NCBI GenBank assembly: GCA_949358305.1
Contig: OX442314.1
Location: 54,631,369-54,695,368 of the forward strand
Length of the DNA: 64,000 nt
Direction of reading: 5' to 3'
DNA from: Strigamia acuminata
Lineage: Eukaryota; Arthropoda; Chilopoda; Geophilomorpha; Linotaeniidae
Numbering within the stretch: position 1 is the first letter of the stretch; each line of letters begins with the position of its first letter. The notes under the pieces were generated by a model. It ran no database searches and was not told the DNA's origin. It saw only the letters and a list, made by a program, of their open reading frames with translations. Of the stretch, positions 38,660 through 50,010 are shown in pieces. The translations under genes were made by a program, and so were the position numbers.

Positions 38660-39358
38660 AGACATTCGGGAGATCGCGAGGGTCGCAAGTGGGAGTGGTG
38701 GTGCATTTGCCCCATTTGCGTGGGTCAGTGCTGGATAGTCCAGCCGAATACGTGTGAGGCGCCGTGCCAGAACTGTTTGGGTTTCGGTCTCGTGCACTCC
38801 GCATTTCCGCTCCAGCGCTGGTTCCAACTGCACCAGTCTGTCCCGGGTGGTGATCGTTCTCGCCGGTCGGTGATATCGTGGGCAAGCACCCCGAACTGGG
38901 AGACACGTCTGGATACACTGGCTAACGCCGGTTTCTCCCGTGACGCTCCCCCAGACGACTACACGCCCGTGGTGGACTTCGACAACCCGCTCCCAGGTCC
39001 TTCTCGAGCCGCCCAGCCGACGAGGTCTAGGCCCAGGACGCGTGGCGCAGCAGCGGCAGGGCTAACGCAGCCCACCCCGAAGCGCCAGCACGTCAACCAG
39101 CCAGGCAGCAAGTGGGGAGAGGTAGAGGCCGAGAAGCTGCGTGTTGCCATGGAGGACTGGCGAAAGCAAGTCCCCAACGCGACTCCGGACCAGGAGCGAT
39201 ACCAGTCCAAACACACGCGCAAGCGTATTAAGGAGAATGCGAGACGAGCGCGCGCCGCAGCAGCACAGAGGCAAGCACTGGCCGAGGCTGAGGCCGAGGC
39301 GCGCTTGGTGCGGGACGACACCGCGTGGGATGAGGGTTCGCAGAGCTCAGGAGGAACT
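38660..39358 (+). CDS. Element C ORF3, first part (Cys-rich N-terminus), split by Copia
   Basis: The frame is open from the putative acceptor at 38660 and has no ATG until further in, which suggests it is joined by splicing to an upstream exon. The first 45 residues hold a cluster of Cys and Trp (W-W-C-I-C-P-I-C-V-G-Q-C-W, then C-E-A-P-C-Q-N-C), possibly zinc-binding. Later parts are Pro/Arg-rich and then a charged Ala-rich helix. It is interrupted after G-G by the Copia LTR and continues at 46149. No signal peptide or membrane segment is seen, so it is not envelope-like. Function unknown. Confidence 0.6.
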
Positions 39359-39915
39359 TGTAGCACTGTGGCGCAATAAATGCACGATAAATCGTGCTGG
39401 AAGCGTGGAAATAACGTGCTCACGGCAATGCATGAGCTGGAAAAATTGCCGTGATGCGTAAACGCGAGTTCGGGTCTGTATTGGGCCAGAAAACGCGTGT
39501 GCCACACTTATAAAGACGTGTGGCACATAAACTAATACTGATAATTAACAAAATACACTTTAATTCGAGAAAACTTACATAATTGATCCAAAAACCATTG
39601 GAAAACATAGAGAAACACACTGGCTGTGTGCGCGGCCATTTGCAATGTGCCAGAGACATCTGGTGGCCGATATTATAAACAATAATAATGAAAAACATAA
39701 GAACAAGATAGAGGATGCATGAAACCTAATGTATTGAGTACATTTAACCCGGTATCATGCATTCTCTTTACAAACAAGCATGAAAACACTAAATAAACAC
39801 TGAATAACCCAGGAAAATGGAAACAATTACCGATAAATGATAAAATAAACATTTTAAAGCCATTTCACATCGAAAAACGATTTAATTAGGTGAAAAGCGG
39901 TTCCAAAGTCCAACA
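39359..39915 (-). repeat. 3' LTR of the Copia element
   Basis: On the minus strand it starts TGTTGGACTTTGG and ends GTGCTACA. It is preceded by the polypurine tract GAAGGAGGGAAT (39916-39927). Differences from the 5' LTR include A/T in GTAGCACTG against GTAGCTCTG. Confidence 0.9.
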
Positions 39916-39961
39916 ATTCCCTCCTTCGATGTAAAATGTTGGTGTTGAATGATCGAAAAAG

Positions 39962-42900
39962 CTACTTCGAGACGAAAATCCGGGATAATAAATTTCGAAG
40001 ACGCTCTGAACTGAGCCACTTGGTGAAAATGTCGGATACATTTATCTCACCCGGAATCTTGCGGAGTTCGAAACAACCGGCAATATGCCACTCACGAAGC
40101 CAGTGAAACTTCACTCGAATATGTTTCGTTTTCGAGTTCTCGATGTCGTTGTTCGTGAACTGAATCGAGGCGAGGGCATCGGAAAATATGATCGGTTTCG
40201 ATAATCGACGTAAAGGCGGAAATACTTGATAAATACTGTCCAACCAGTATAATTCCTTGACGATTTCGACTAATGCCACAAACTCGGCTTCCATGGTGGA
40301 GCAAGCAACACTGGTCTGTTTTTTGCAGCTCCAGCCAATGGGCACACTTCCGATGTAGACAATGTATCCGCCGAATGATCTCGATGTAGCGATGTCGGAG
40401 GCCCAAGAGGCGTCTGTGCAACCCCACAGTTGACTCGAATCGCATTTCGAAAGTTCGATGGAATAATCACTCGTATTGGCCACATATCGAAGAACTTGAA
40501 GCAAACACTTAATGTGGCTTTGGTCGTAGCAGTTGTTGTACTGAGAGAGAGCGATGACCGAGTATAAGATGTCGGGACGAGTGCGAGAAGCGAGAAAAAG
40601 TAACGATCCGATGAGCGACCGATACGGGAAATCCGGGAGATTGTCCAACGAGCCTTTCACGAGCGTGGTTCCCGGTGTAACAGGCACTTTAATGAGTGCA
40701 TCGGACGAAACATTAAACTTTTTGAGGAGTTTATCGATGTAATTGCGTTGAGTCATGAAGACTTTCCCGTCACGACGCTCGAATTCCACTCCGAGCAACT
40801 TGGTTATCGGGCCGAGGTTGACGATTTCGAACTTGCTCGTGATCAATGCAAGAATACGGTCTCGGATGTTCTCCGACGCGTAAAATAAAACGATGTCGTC
40901 AACGTAAACTAACATGATGGCCGAATGTCCAAATGCGTAAACGCAATTACAAGCCGGAAATTTCTGGAATCCGAGTCCGGTTAACGTTTCATCGAGCTTT
41001 TGGTACCACATGCGCCCCGACTGATGAAGACCGTAAAGCGACTTGGTCAACAACCAGACGTTGTCGGGCGAGGAGCATGTGGCACCGGCGGGAATCCGCA
41101 TGTAGATTTCGTGGTCGAGGTCGCCGTAGAGGTAGGCACATTTTACGTCGAGATGAGTATCCCTCCATCCTAACAAGACGACTAGAAGACAGAAGAAGAA
41201 TCGGATGAGCACGAAGTTAACTACCGGGCTAAAAACTTCATCGAAATCAACGCCCATTGTTTGGCGGAAACCTTGTGCGACAAGTCGGGCACGGTATCGA
41301 TGAATTGTCCCGGTGGCGTCCGATTTTAACTTGAAAATCCACTTGCAAGCTAGGACTGTCTTATCGGGTGGACGCGGAACCTCTTTGTAAACCTCGCGCT
41401 TCTTGAAAGTAGAAAGCTCCTCGTCGATTGCTTCGGTCCATTTCGGTGCTTCGGGCAATTTAACTGCTTCGGCATATGTGGCCGGTTCCCGAAAACACAT
41501 GAAGACACGATGAGGCGATGGTGGAACATAGGGCATGTGGTGTTCCAAATTGCCAAAAAAGAAAATAGACTCGTCATACGGTAGCCGATGTGCGAAACAA
41601 TAAGCGGCGATATCGTTTTGCGACCGCAAGCGGACACCGTGTTCCGGATAATAATAAACGTCGACCTTGATCTTTCCCGGGATTTGATCTTTCCGGAGAT
41701 GTTCCTCTCTCCTCCATCCGCTGAAGGGCGAAACGCCGCCAATAAAACTCCAAGGGCAATGAAGAGCACGTAAAGGGGCCAAATTAGGCGTACCCGGAGC
41801 GGGAATAGGCAAGGCGGCCGCTTCGTCAAGAAGGTCGTCGTCAAAGTCAGAACCCTGTACAGACATCGCCGTGGTATCGTCAAGACATGGAAGAGTTGGG
41901 TAAGAGATCGAACGTCGCAGCTGGGGTAAACGCGTGGAACGTATGGTTGGAGAAAATTGGCCATGTCCTGCAACGGTCGCTGCAGTAACGGAGTCATCGG
42001 CAGCGGTCACGGAGCCCTCAGAAATAGCCTCACCATCCAGAGGCACGCTTGCAGCGGCGGACGGGGCAAATGAAGCGAAAGACGGAGCGGTCGAAGCGAC
42101 AGACTGAGCACGACTGATAATTCCATCATCGTCACTACTGCCGGCGGAAGAATCGTTATCCGAATCGCGACGTCGTCGAGGCCAAGGTTGAGTTGGGAAA
42201 TTATCATGAAAAGTGACACGCGACGGGGTGTGGCCACGAGCAGGCTCCTCCATGGGTGGAGCATTGTCATCCGGATCCGGAACATAAAAGGGCGAGCGTT
42301 TAAAGTTCTGCCGTTCATCGATTTGGACGTGGACAGTTTCGGTGACAGTGTTCGTAGCCGGATTCAAAACTCGATAACCGCGAGTACCAGAAGCGTAGCC
42401 GACGAGAAATCCCTCCCACGCTCGAGGATCCAGTTTATTGCGTCCAGGTGCAGTAAAGTGCACCCAGCACTTAGAACCGATTTTACGAAAATGTCTGACG
42501 GAAAGGGCACGCTGTCGCCACAAAATGTATGGGATTTCGTCGTTGAGCTTTGAATGCGGACTACGGTTTTTGATGTACACGAATGTCACAGCAAGTTCGG
42601 CCCAAAGCGTATGCGGAAATCCGGTTTCGGATCTAACGGAGCGGAGATAATCGCCCATCGTCCGGTTCAGGCGTTCGGCGACTCCATTCATCTGTGGGCT
42701 CGCGGGGTTGGTCCGTTGCGCAACAATACCCTTGTCGGCGAGATAACGGTCAAAATCCCTTGAAATGAATTCTCCTCCACGGTCGGTACGAATCGTTTTT
42801 ATCCGGCAATCGGCAATACGTTCAACGCGGGAAACAAAGTCTTTGAAGGTAGCAAAAACATCGGATTTACGGGCGATCGGGAAAAGCCAGGCATACCTGG

Positions 42901-44869
42901 TGGCGTCGTCGATAATGGTGAAGGCGAAATTAGCGCCACCAATGGAAGGCAGCCTCGACGGACCCCAGACGTCCATGTGAAGCAATTCAAGCGGTTTCGT
43001 GGTCGAAGGCGCGGAAATCGGCTTATGCGAAGCACGCGTAGACTTGGCGACACGGCACGTGTTGCATGAAAGTTCCTGTCGAACAGCAGCTGGATCAAGT
43101 CCGTAAACCTGGGAGTTAGCAGCCAAAGTCCGCATGGCTTTGGTGTGCAGGTGACCCAGTCTGCTGTGCCACAATCCCGTGGCATCCGCGACGTTGACCG
43201 ACGTAGTAACCGGTTTAAGAGGTGATGTTGCATTTGACTTAGCAACAGGAGGAGGTAATGTTGCGTTTGACTTGGCAACGGGAAGAGGAGATGTGAGGGC
43301 ATTGGAATACATCCGGATCTGTTGAGGTTGGGATCCGGGAATAGGAGCAGGACTGGTAGGAAAAAATGAAGGGACCAGTAAGGTGTTGGAGGAGACGGGC
43401 AAGCGGAAATTGGTCATATTGTCAGCCGACTTCGTCTTAGCCTTGTTGGAAGACTTGGGCAATGCGGGAAAGTCCTCTTCCTTCGTCACTAGAGTGGTCG
43501 GTGTCGGAGTCGGAGGCAGCGATGAAACGGGTGGAGAACTCGAAACATTAGTCGGAGCGGCGAATGGCGAGATAAGCCCATCCACGAAATAAAGTCCAGA
43601 CTTCTGTTTCGCCCGAAGAACACTTAGTTTGATGTCCGTTTCATACGTATGCAATTCCGAGTTGTGAATGTGGATGTGATGTCCGCATTTATCAATCCGA
43701 GAAACCGAGATTAAGTTGGCGCCGAAGTCAGGTGCGAATAAGACGTCGCGTAGCATTACGGTGCATTCGCAGCCATCGATGAGCGACTTGACCGGAACGT
43801 CACCTTTGCCTGTGACCTTCGAACTGCCTTGTCCTAACTCGATGTTGAACGGGACAACGGAAACAAAGTTCGTGAACCACGCTTGAACGTGCGAGACGTG
43901 GTCTGTTGCGCCACAATCAACGATCCACTCGTGGCATTGGAGGAAATGTACAGTCGGTGCTGTAACAACTGGTGGCGCAGACAAGAGGTACGCAGCATCA
44001 CGTCGCGGGCGGGAAATTTCACGGCTTTGACCACCGGGTTGCTGAGAATTGGTTCCCTTCCGTCGTCGGTTTTTGCTGCGAGATCGACCTTGTAGTGCAG
44101 CTGCCGGTTGCTGTTCCTTCGATTGTCGGCGCGGAAGAGGGCATTTGTTCGCGTAGTGGCCCATCTGATCGCAATTGAAACAACGAATTTGCGATAGTGG
44201 ACGAGGATTGCGAGATTGACTGCGGTTGCGATTGTCCGCGGCGAATGCCGACGTCTTCTTCGTATTGTGATCGGATTTCGACTTCAAACGAAGGTATTCC
44301 GACAAGAGCTGTTCGGAGACTTTGGCCGGGGTAAAATTCGGCAACGGCCAATGGTAAATGGAGAACGTTGCCTGGTCGTAATCCGCCGGAAGAAAATCGA
44401 GGTACTGGTAGGCCTGATGTCAAGGGAGAATGTCCTCTCCGATGTCCTTCAATTGACGAACCATCAGGTCTACACGCCCCAGGAAATCGGGCATCTCCTC
44501 GTTCGGCTCCAGTTTCAATTGCAAGAACTGTCGGCGCATAGCTGCCTGACGGGCGAGTGAACTGGGGGCGTAGATCTTGGCGAGCATGTCCCATTGTTCC
44601 TTCGGTGTCTCGCAGCCATCGAGTGCCGACTGTTTGGCTTCGGAAACCAAACAATAAATGGTTCCTAGGGCTCGTTCCTTCCGACGTTGATATTTGCGTT
44701 TCTCCTTGTCATCCGCCGTCTTCAAAAAATCCTCCTCGCCGTCTTCTGTAACGTGATGCCACAGGCCTTCACTTTTGAGCAACATCTTAACTGTTCGTTG
44801 CCATTGGTCGTAGTTGCCGGTCGTCAGGACCGGTACACGTCCCGACGTCGCTTCAGAAGCTTTTTGCAT
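39962..44869 (-). CDS. Copia gag-pol polyprotein with one in-frame TGA
   Basis: From the ATG at 44869 (MQKASEATSGRVPV) one frame runs to 39962, about 1635 codons, interrupted only by TGA at 44420-44422 (CCT TGA CAT). Gag comes first, with the zinc knuckle CFNCDQMGHYANKC after the stop. Then protease W-I-V-D-C-G-A-T-D-H (Cys at the usual Ser position), integrase finger (GHLHTKAM ... C-N-T-C) and core (I-I-D-D-A-T-R-Y, R-T-D-R-G-G-E-F, N-G-V-A-E-R-L-N-R). RT follows (K-W-I-F-K-L-K, Y-V-D-D-I-V-L) and RNase H (C-T-D-A-S-W-A-S-D, S-T-M-E-A-E-F-V-A-L, K-H-I-R-V). The TGA may be a CGA-to-TGA mutation or a leaky stop. Confidence 0.92.
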
Positions 44870-45577
44870 GATAGCAAACGAAAAACGGACGGAAAATTGC
44901 AGAAAATCAAAGCACAATTGACGAAATCGAAGCACTTTTCACTCGAAGCACTCGAAGCACTACCGACGCACACACAAACGTTGTTCGAAGCGGAAAGACC
45001 TCGACGGGGAGCCAATGCTAAAATTGGCTTGAAACCCTTAGACAAGTGTCCCCCTAACGTCCTTTATGACCACCTGGGGCCGCGGGAATGTTAGGTGGCG
45101 CAGGGCTCAGCCTTGTCTAAGAATACAGTGACGCTTGCCCAGATTTGGACGAAGGGCGCCAAAGATTCTAATTGACCCACACCAAAAAAACTTAAAACTA
45201 ACAAATAAATTCGAAATCTGAAATAAAAAGAAGGAGAAGTTGATGAATCTGTATGCACAGACGTCCTTGTGCACACCGCGCATAAAAAATGCGGAATTCT
45301 TCAAAAGATCGCCGACCGATTTCGAAAATCGGGAAAAAAATCGCCGTCCGATTGTGAAAATCGGGAAAAACTTCTGAAAAAAATTCGCCGTACACCGGGG
45401 TACTAAGCGAGATGAAGTTCTATGTGGCCACACTGTACTCCGGGGTACAAAGTGTGTCGAGACATCGGAAATTCGGCGAAAAACTGGAAATAAACAAAAA
45501 TTTCCGCACAAATCGCGAAAAAATCGCGAAATTGACGGAAAATTAGTGAAAAAACGAGGCACTGGTGTCTTTCCAGG
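44870..45577 (-). other. Copia leader between PBS and gag
   Basis: About 700 bases without a supported ORF. It includes two short repeats CCGATTTCGAAAATCGGG-like (45313-45365) that can form hairpins, and two copies of a GTAC(A/T)CCGGGGTAC-like motif (45390-45450). Confidence 0.5.
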
Positions 45578-45589
45578 CCTCTGCTACCA
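45578..45589 (-). promoter_or_regulatory. Copia primer binding site, initiator tRNA-Met
   Basis: Two bases inside the 5' LTR the minus strand reads TGGTAGCAGAGG, complementary to the 3' end of metazoan initiator tRNA-Met (CCTCTGCTACCA), the usual primer for Copia elements. Confidence 0.85.
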
Positions 45590-45591
45590 CT

Positions 45592-46148
45592 TGTAGCTCT
45601 GTGGCGCAATAAATGCACGATAAATCGTGCTGGAAGCGTGAAAATAACGTGCTCACGGCAATGCATGAGCTGGAAAAATTGCCGTGATGCGTAAACGCGA
45701 GTTCGGGTCTGTATTGGGCCAGAAAACGCGTGTGCCACACTTAAAAAGACGTGTGGCACATAAACTAATACTGATAATTAACAAAATACACTTTAATTCG
45801 AGAAAACTTACATAATTGATCCAAAAACCATTGGAAAACATAGAGAAACACACTGGCTGTGTGCGCGGCCATTTGCAATGTGCCAGAGACATCTGGTGGC
45901 CGATATTATAAACAATAATAATGAAAAACATAAGAACAAGATAGAGGATGCATGAAACCTAATGTATTGAGTACATTTAACCCGGTATCATGCATTCTCT
46001 TTACAAACAAGCATGAAAACACTAAATAAACACTGAATAACCCAGGAAAATGGAAACAATTACCGATAAATGATAAAATAAACATTTTAAAGCCATTTCA
46101 CATCGAAAAACGATTTAATTAGGTGAAAAGCGGTTCCAAAGTCCAACA
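45592..46148 (-). repeat. 5' LTR of the Copia element
   Basis: 557 bp, TG...CA on the minus strand, near-identical to 39359-39915. Confidence 0.9.
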
Positions 46149-47449
46149 GAACCGTCACCCAAGATGTACCTATGGAGACGGAGACGGTTTCCGGCCACCC
46201 CGAACCGCCACCCACCTACTCGCAAGCCGTGGAGATGGAGCCGAGGCCGAGACGAGGCCCGATGACGCCACCTCCCGTGGAAACGTCGGACACCCAGCAG
46301 GCAAATACGAGTATTGTGCCGCCAGTAGTGCCGACAACCGAGCCAGTGGCGAGACAGCTGTATGTGAGCGGACTAGAGGGCTTGTCCCTTGGTGCCCGCG
46401 AACAGCAGCGGTCCGCCATACTGTGACCAGCGACGAGCGGAACGACGCGGGAGGGTGGCGAGTCGGCGACGACCGCGACCCCCTTGGATCAGGGTACTGT
46501 GGCGATCCTCGAACCGGATCTCTGCAACCCGCTACCAGGTATACGCTGGGAACCGCAAGGTACCCCGTACATCACTAGAGAGGGTATCATCAGCGGAGTG
46601 CCACGCTTAGCCGCAGCATCCCCTGAGGTGATGAACCTCTGGTTAGCAGAACTCAATCGGTGGAGGAGCCTTCATGTTGCATTTGTGGATGCGTTCAGGA
46701 ACGAGGCCCGAACGGCAACCGCTTTGGCCGTGATTCGCCTGAAAATGTACATGTTGCTCCAAATCCCGGCAACCGCGGCCAAAACATCACGGCTGCGCCG
46801 ATGGGATGAGATCGTGCGGGCATTGAAGGCCTGCTTGGGCGAATCCGTGCAGAAGTGGTACATGCTTCTCCCTCCGCCCATGAGTGTACAGATGTGGCCG
46901 ATTCGACCTGTGGCCAAAGTCGACGTCACTCCCGCCGAGCTGGCGAACGAGGCAGAGGACATGGAAGCACTGCTCGAGCCGCTCTGGGGCGAGCAACCTT
47001 CAAGGAAACCCCCTGCTACGATTGAGGAGTTCATGGAGACCCTCTCACCAGAGATCGGTACCCCACAAGGTCAGATGACCCCGGAGTCTCAATCGGAAGA
47101 GGAAACAGAAGCCAGGGCGGACGCCGCCATGCTCCTCTCCTCCCCGTGCGAAGACAGCGACGTTCCAGGTGACATCCCGAGGACGCCAGGCAGACCACAC
47201 CGTTCCCGACGGAGGAAGGGAAAGAAGGCCAAGAAGTCTCGTACTTCTCCTTCGGCGTCAACATCATCCGCAGTAACGGAGGAAGGAGCCAGGCTGGCAC
47301 CACTCCCCGAACCGCGCATGGCAGTTAGGGAGGCGGAGAGTTTCTCTCCGCCCCTTTTCGAGTCACCTGAAGTAATTGTCGTCAGCGACGAGGTCTCGCA
47401 AGAAACCTCGCACGAGGACCGACCATCGGAGGATGCGCCAGGCTCCTGA
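46149..47449 (+). CDS. Element C ORF3, second part, with one in-frame TGA
   Basis: Continues the 38660-39358 frame: an acidic/Pro-rich stretch (METETVSGHPEPPPTYSQ) contains P-P-P-T-Y, a PPxY-type motif. The frame reaches TGA at 46424-46426 and then stays open in the same phase to 47449. The downstream part is helical (V-M-N-L-W-L-A-E-L, R-L-K-M-Y-M-L-L, E-I-V-R-A-L-K-A-C-L) and ends in a Lys/Arg and Ser-rich then acidic tail. It may be one long protein with a recent nonsense change (CGA to TGA would fit) or a readthrough product. No database family was recognised. Confidence 0.55.
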
Positions 47450-48192
47450 AAAGGCCGTGGTAGCTGCCTCGGTGGTGTGCTACTAATTGTACAGACGACG
47501 GACCATTTCGGTCCCGACCTTTTATTTGTTTCCCTAGGATCTTGCCGCAACCGGTGAAACATGGACGTCCGGCCATGGAAGCGTTGCGCCTCGTGCGTCA
47601 CCGACGCCGCACCACTCCCATGAGCGACCGGTGAAGGGGAAAAGCCATCTGAGGTTTCTCATCTGAGGACCTCCCGGCCCATGGACCTAGGTCAGGTCCC
47701 GGCTGGTATTTTTGTAATATACGTTTTTGTTTTGATTAATTCTTTCTTTGATACGATTTGTTTAACGTAAAAATTTTTTTTTTTTCGAGAGGATTGACTA
47801 ACCTCTCCCATCCTTGTTTGATTTACACATTTTTTTTGTTTGTTTAATCGTCATTACTATTCTTTCATCCCGGGTCTGTTACGCTCAGACTCGGTGAATT
47901 GTTTTTTAAATTTGTATAATTTTCAATAGTTGATTTTTGTTTTCGGCCAATCCAGGCTTGGGTGAGTTCCGTTGTCCCGTGTTGCTACCATCGGGGGCGG
48001 GCGGTGCTGCAGTCTCCGGACGAGTGACACCAACCGTTAGCCCGATGCACGACGGTGCCGTAACTTTCGAACCAACGGCATCAGTCCGCATTCGGCAAAG
48101 GAAGTCTCGTGTTGTGTTTGCCTCGGTTCGCATGGCCCCGTTGGTGTTGTGTGTGGCCCCTGTGTTCCTTACCTTTTTCGGAGGGGGGGAGA
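47450..48192 (+). other. Element C 3' UTR with polypurine tract
   Basis: Non-coding, T-rich in the middle. It ends in the purine run GGAGGGGGGGAGA (about 48179-48192) immediately before the 3' LTR, a good polypurine tract for plus-strand priming. Confidence 0.75.
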
Positions 48193-48752
48193 TGTCACCG
48201 TCAGGCCACCTGGGGTGACCTACGTCACTGCCACACACCGCCATACGGCCCCAAGATCACCCCCTGATTGGGCAAGGTGATCTAGCCCGGGGGAAGGAGG
48301 GAGCTAAGTGGTGTGGGGAGGAGTTGCGGAGAGAGAGAGTGCGGACACCAACCAGGACGGTCGTGTGTTGACAGAGTTCCAGAGTGTTGTAGTAGACGAG
48401 GGGACAAGACGTGTCCCGGCTGAGAGGACTCTGCACTCCTTCCCATTCACCACAGCGATGCTCAGTATCTGGGTTCAGCACCCAATACAGCCTCCATGAG
48501 TGGTCACTGCGGGCTGTAGGTAAGTACAGCATGAATGTAACGTTGAACCGACCACGTCACTCATTGGGCTCGCGCCCAGTGTGTGACGGGTCGGTTGCCG
48601 GTGCGGCGTGCCTTCGTGGCACCCCTGCAACGGGTAACGGGATTCCCCATACCCCTAGACAACACAATAAAGGCCAACCAACCAATATTGTGGGATTCCC
48701 CGTTATTTACGTGAAGTATGCGTCCCTACCCGGTGTTATCAGTCCCCTGACT
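48193..48752 (+). repeat. 3' LTR of element C, interrupted by element A
   Basis: 560 of 563 bases match the 5' LTR at 24266; it ends at CTGACT where the A LTR begins, so the last ACA should lie beyond element A. Near identity to the 5' LTR indicates a young element. Confidence 0.9.
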
Positions 48753-49829
48753 TGCGGCGATCCGGGTTTTTACTTAATAAATCAGGGAGACTTATCAAGC
48801 AATCGTCGTAGAGATGCCGTACAGGACTTCTACTCTGTGGCCAAATGTTTGTCTAGGGGAATGATTTTACACAGAGTAAAGGAAAAATTAGATTGCTTTA
48901 ATTGTTCAAAATACAAAGGAGGTATTATTCAGCAAAAAGATAATGTTTGGGGGGTCGATCTGGCTTCTTCTTCAGTATCTACACTCACGGTTGACCGTTG
49001 GCTCCAAGATGGCGTCGATGGCGTCGCGTGAGCGCGGGATTTTAGCGGAGTAAACTCAACGCTAAAATACGTTGCTAAAATATTCTAAAATCCTCGCGGA
49101 GCAAGCTCAACACGAGAATACGTCTTGCACACAGCGGTTTGATTATTACGGAGCAAGCTCGACGTAACAATCCGTCTTAACATAAATCGCTTTGCGGAGT
49201 TAAACTCGACACAAAGCCTTCAAATTGACAGAGCAAGCTCAATGTCAATTCACACACAGAAATGGCTTAAATTACGCGTAGTAATTCAAGCAGAAGGGCG
49301 CTATTCCGTACAGTTGGCACGGACCAGCAATGAATCTCAACTCTTCCAGATATCACAGATCACACTTAGCAGGGTTTGGCATAAGTTTGACACAGATGTG
49401 AATGGTTTGGAAGCAGAATCAAGAATGCGGGAAGAGTGGGCCAAAACCGTTTGGCTCACTCCTGAATCTGCTCAGAAAAGCTGCGCAGATGACGAGTTGC
49501 ACAAAGATCACACACGGCCGCCTTCGGGTCGTGTGCAACAATCGAGCCGGGCACGCGCGAGGGGAAGGGATGCTCCGCCCAGGCACACGCCTAGCAGCAT
49601 CATCAAAGCAATGCACGCTGCAGCGCGATTGGTTGACGCTGTTGCTGGGCCAAAACTTGCTGCAAAACACAATATTATTTGGGTAATATTGTGTCTTGTT
49701 TTATATTTTATTAATGTATGTTTTATTTCAATTTACATTGAAACAAAACATATAAGCTTGTTGAATATGTTTATAAGACAATTTGGAAATATGGTGCGCA
49801 CTCAAATAGGGATATTTGAGGTCACCACA
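48753..49829 (-). repeat. 3' LTR of element A (1077 bp)
   Basis: TG...CA on the minus strand and preceded by the polypurine tract AAAGGGGGGGAAG (about 49830-49845), which marks it as a 3' LTR. It carries the five-hairpin array at 49039-49250; hairpin 4 differs in both arms from the D copy but still pairs. Confidence 0.92.
49039..49250. repeat. Five-hairpin array in the LTR of element A
   Basis: Same layout as 12141-12355. Hairpin 4 (49189-49217) has arms GCTTTGCG/CACAAAGC and loop GAGTTAAACTCGA. Compared with D, a T-A pair has become G-C and the inner GAGC/GCTC has become GAGT/ACTC, so pairing is kept by double changes. Confidence 0.85.
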
Positions 49830-50010
49830 CTTCCCCCCCTTTTAAGAAAGAATTTTATTCTTTTCCAAAAAGAAACAGGTAAGTATAGGAATAAATACAC
49901 AAGGTTTCAAAGTAAAAATGGAACAGGATATTTATTCTTTTTTTTTTTTTTTATTACAGTTAAAAAAAAATAAAATAGGAATTATTTTAATGAATGGGCA
50001 TGTTCCCTAA

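Larger units (their letters stand above)
39359..46148 (-). mobile_element. Complete Copia LTR retrotransposon (6790 bp) in ORF3 of element C
   Basis: LTRs of 557 bp each at 39359-39915 and 45592-46148 with about three differences seen. It has an initiator tRNA-Met primer site, one gag-pol frame on the minus strand and a polypurine tract. The flanking 5-mers GAACT and GAACC match at four of five positions, consistent with a 5-bp target duplication. Removing the element rejoins ORF3 in frame. Confidence 0.93.
24266..48752 (+). mobile_element. Element C: giant Ty3/Gypsy retrotransposon hosting hAT, Copia and element A insertions
   Basis: 5' LTR 24266-24828, primer site, 2.9 kb leader, gag, pol, 2 kb spacer, ORF3, polypurine tract and 3' LTR 48193-48752. 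The two LTRs are nearly identical (three differences seen). Subtracting the hAT element with its duplication (3559 bp) and the Copia element with its duplication (about 6795 bp) leaves about 14.1 kb, unusually large for a Gypsy element. Element A sits three bases before the end of the 3' LTR. Confidence 0.88.
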
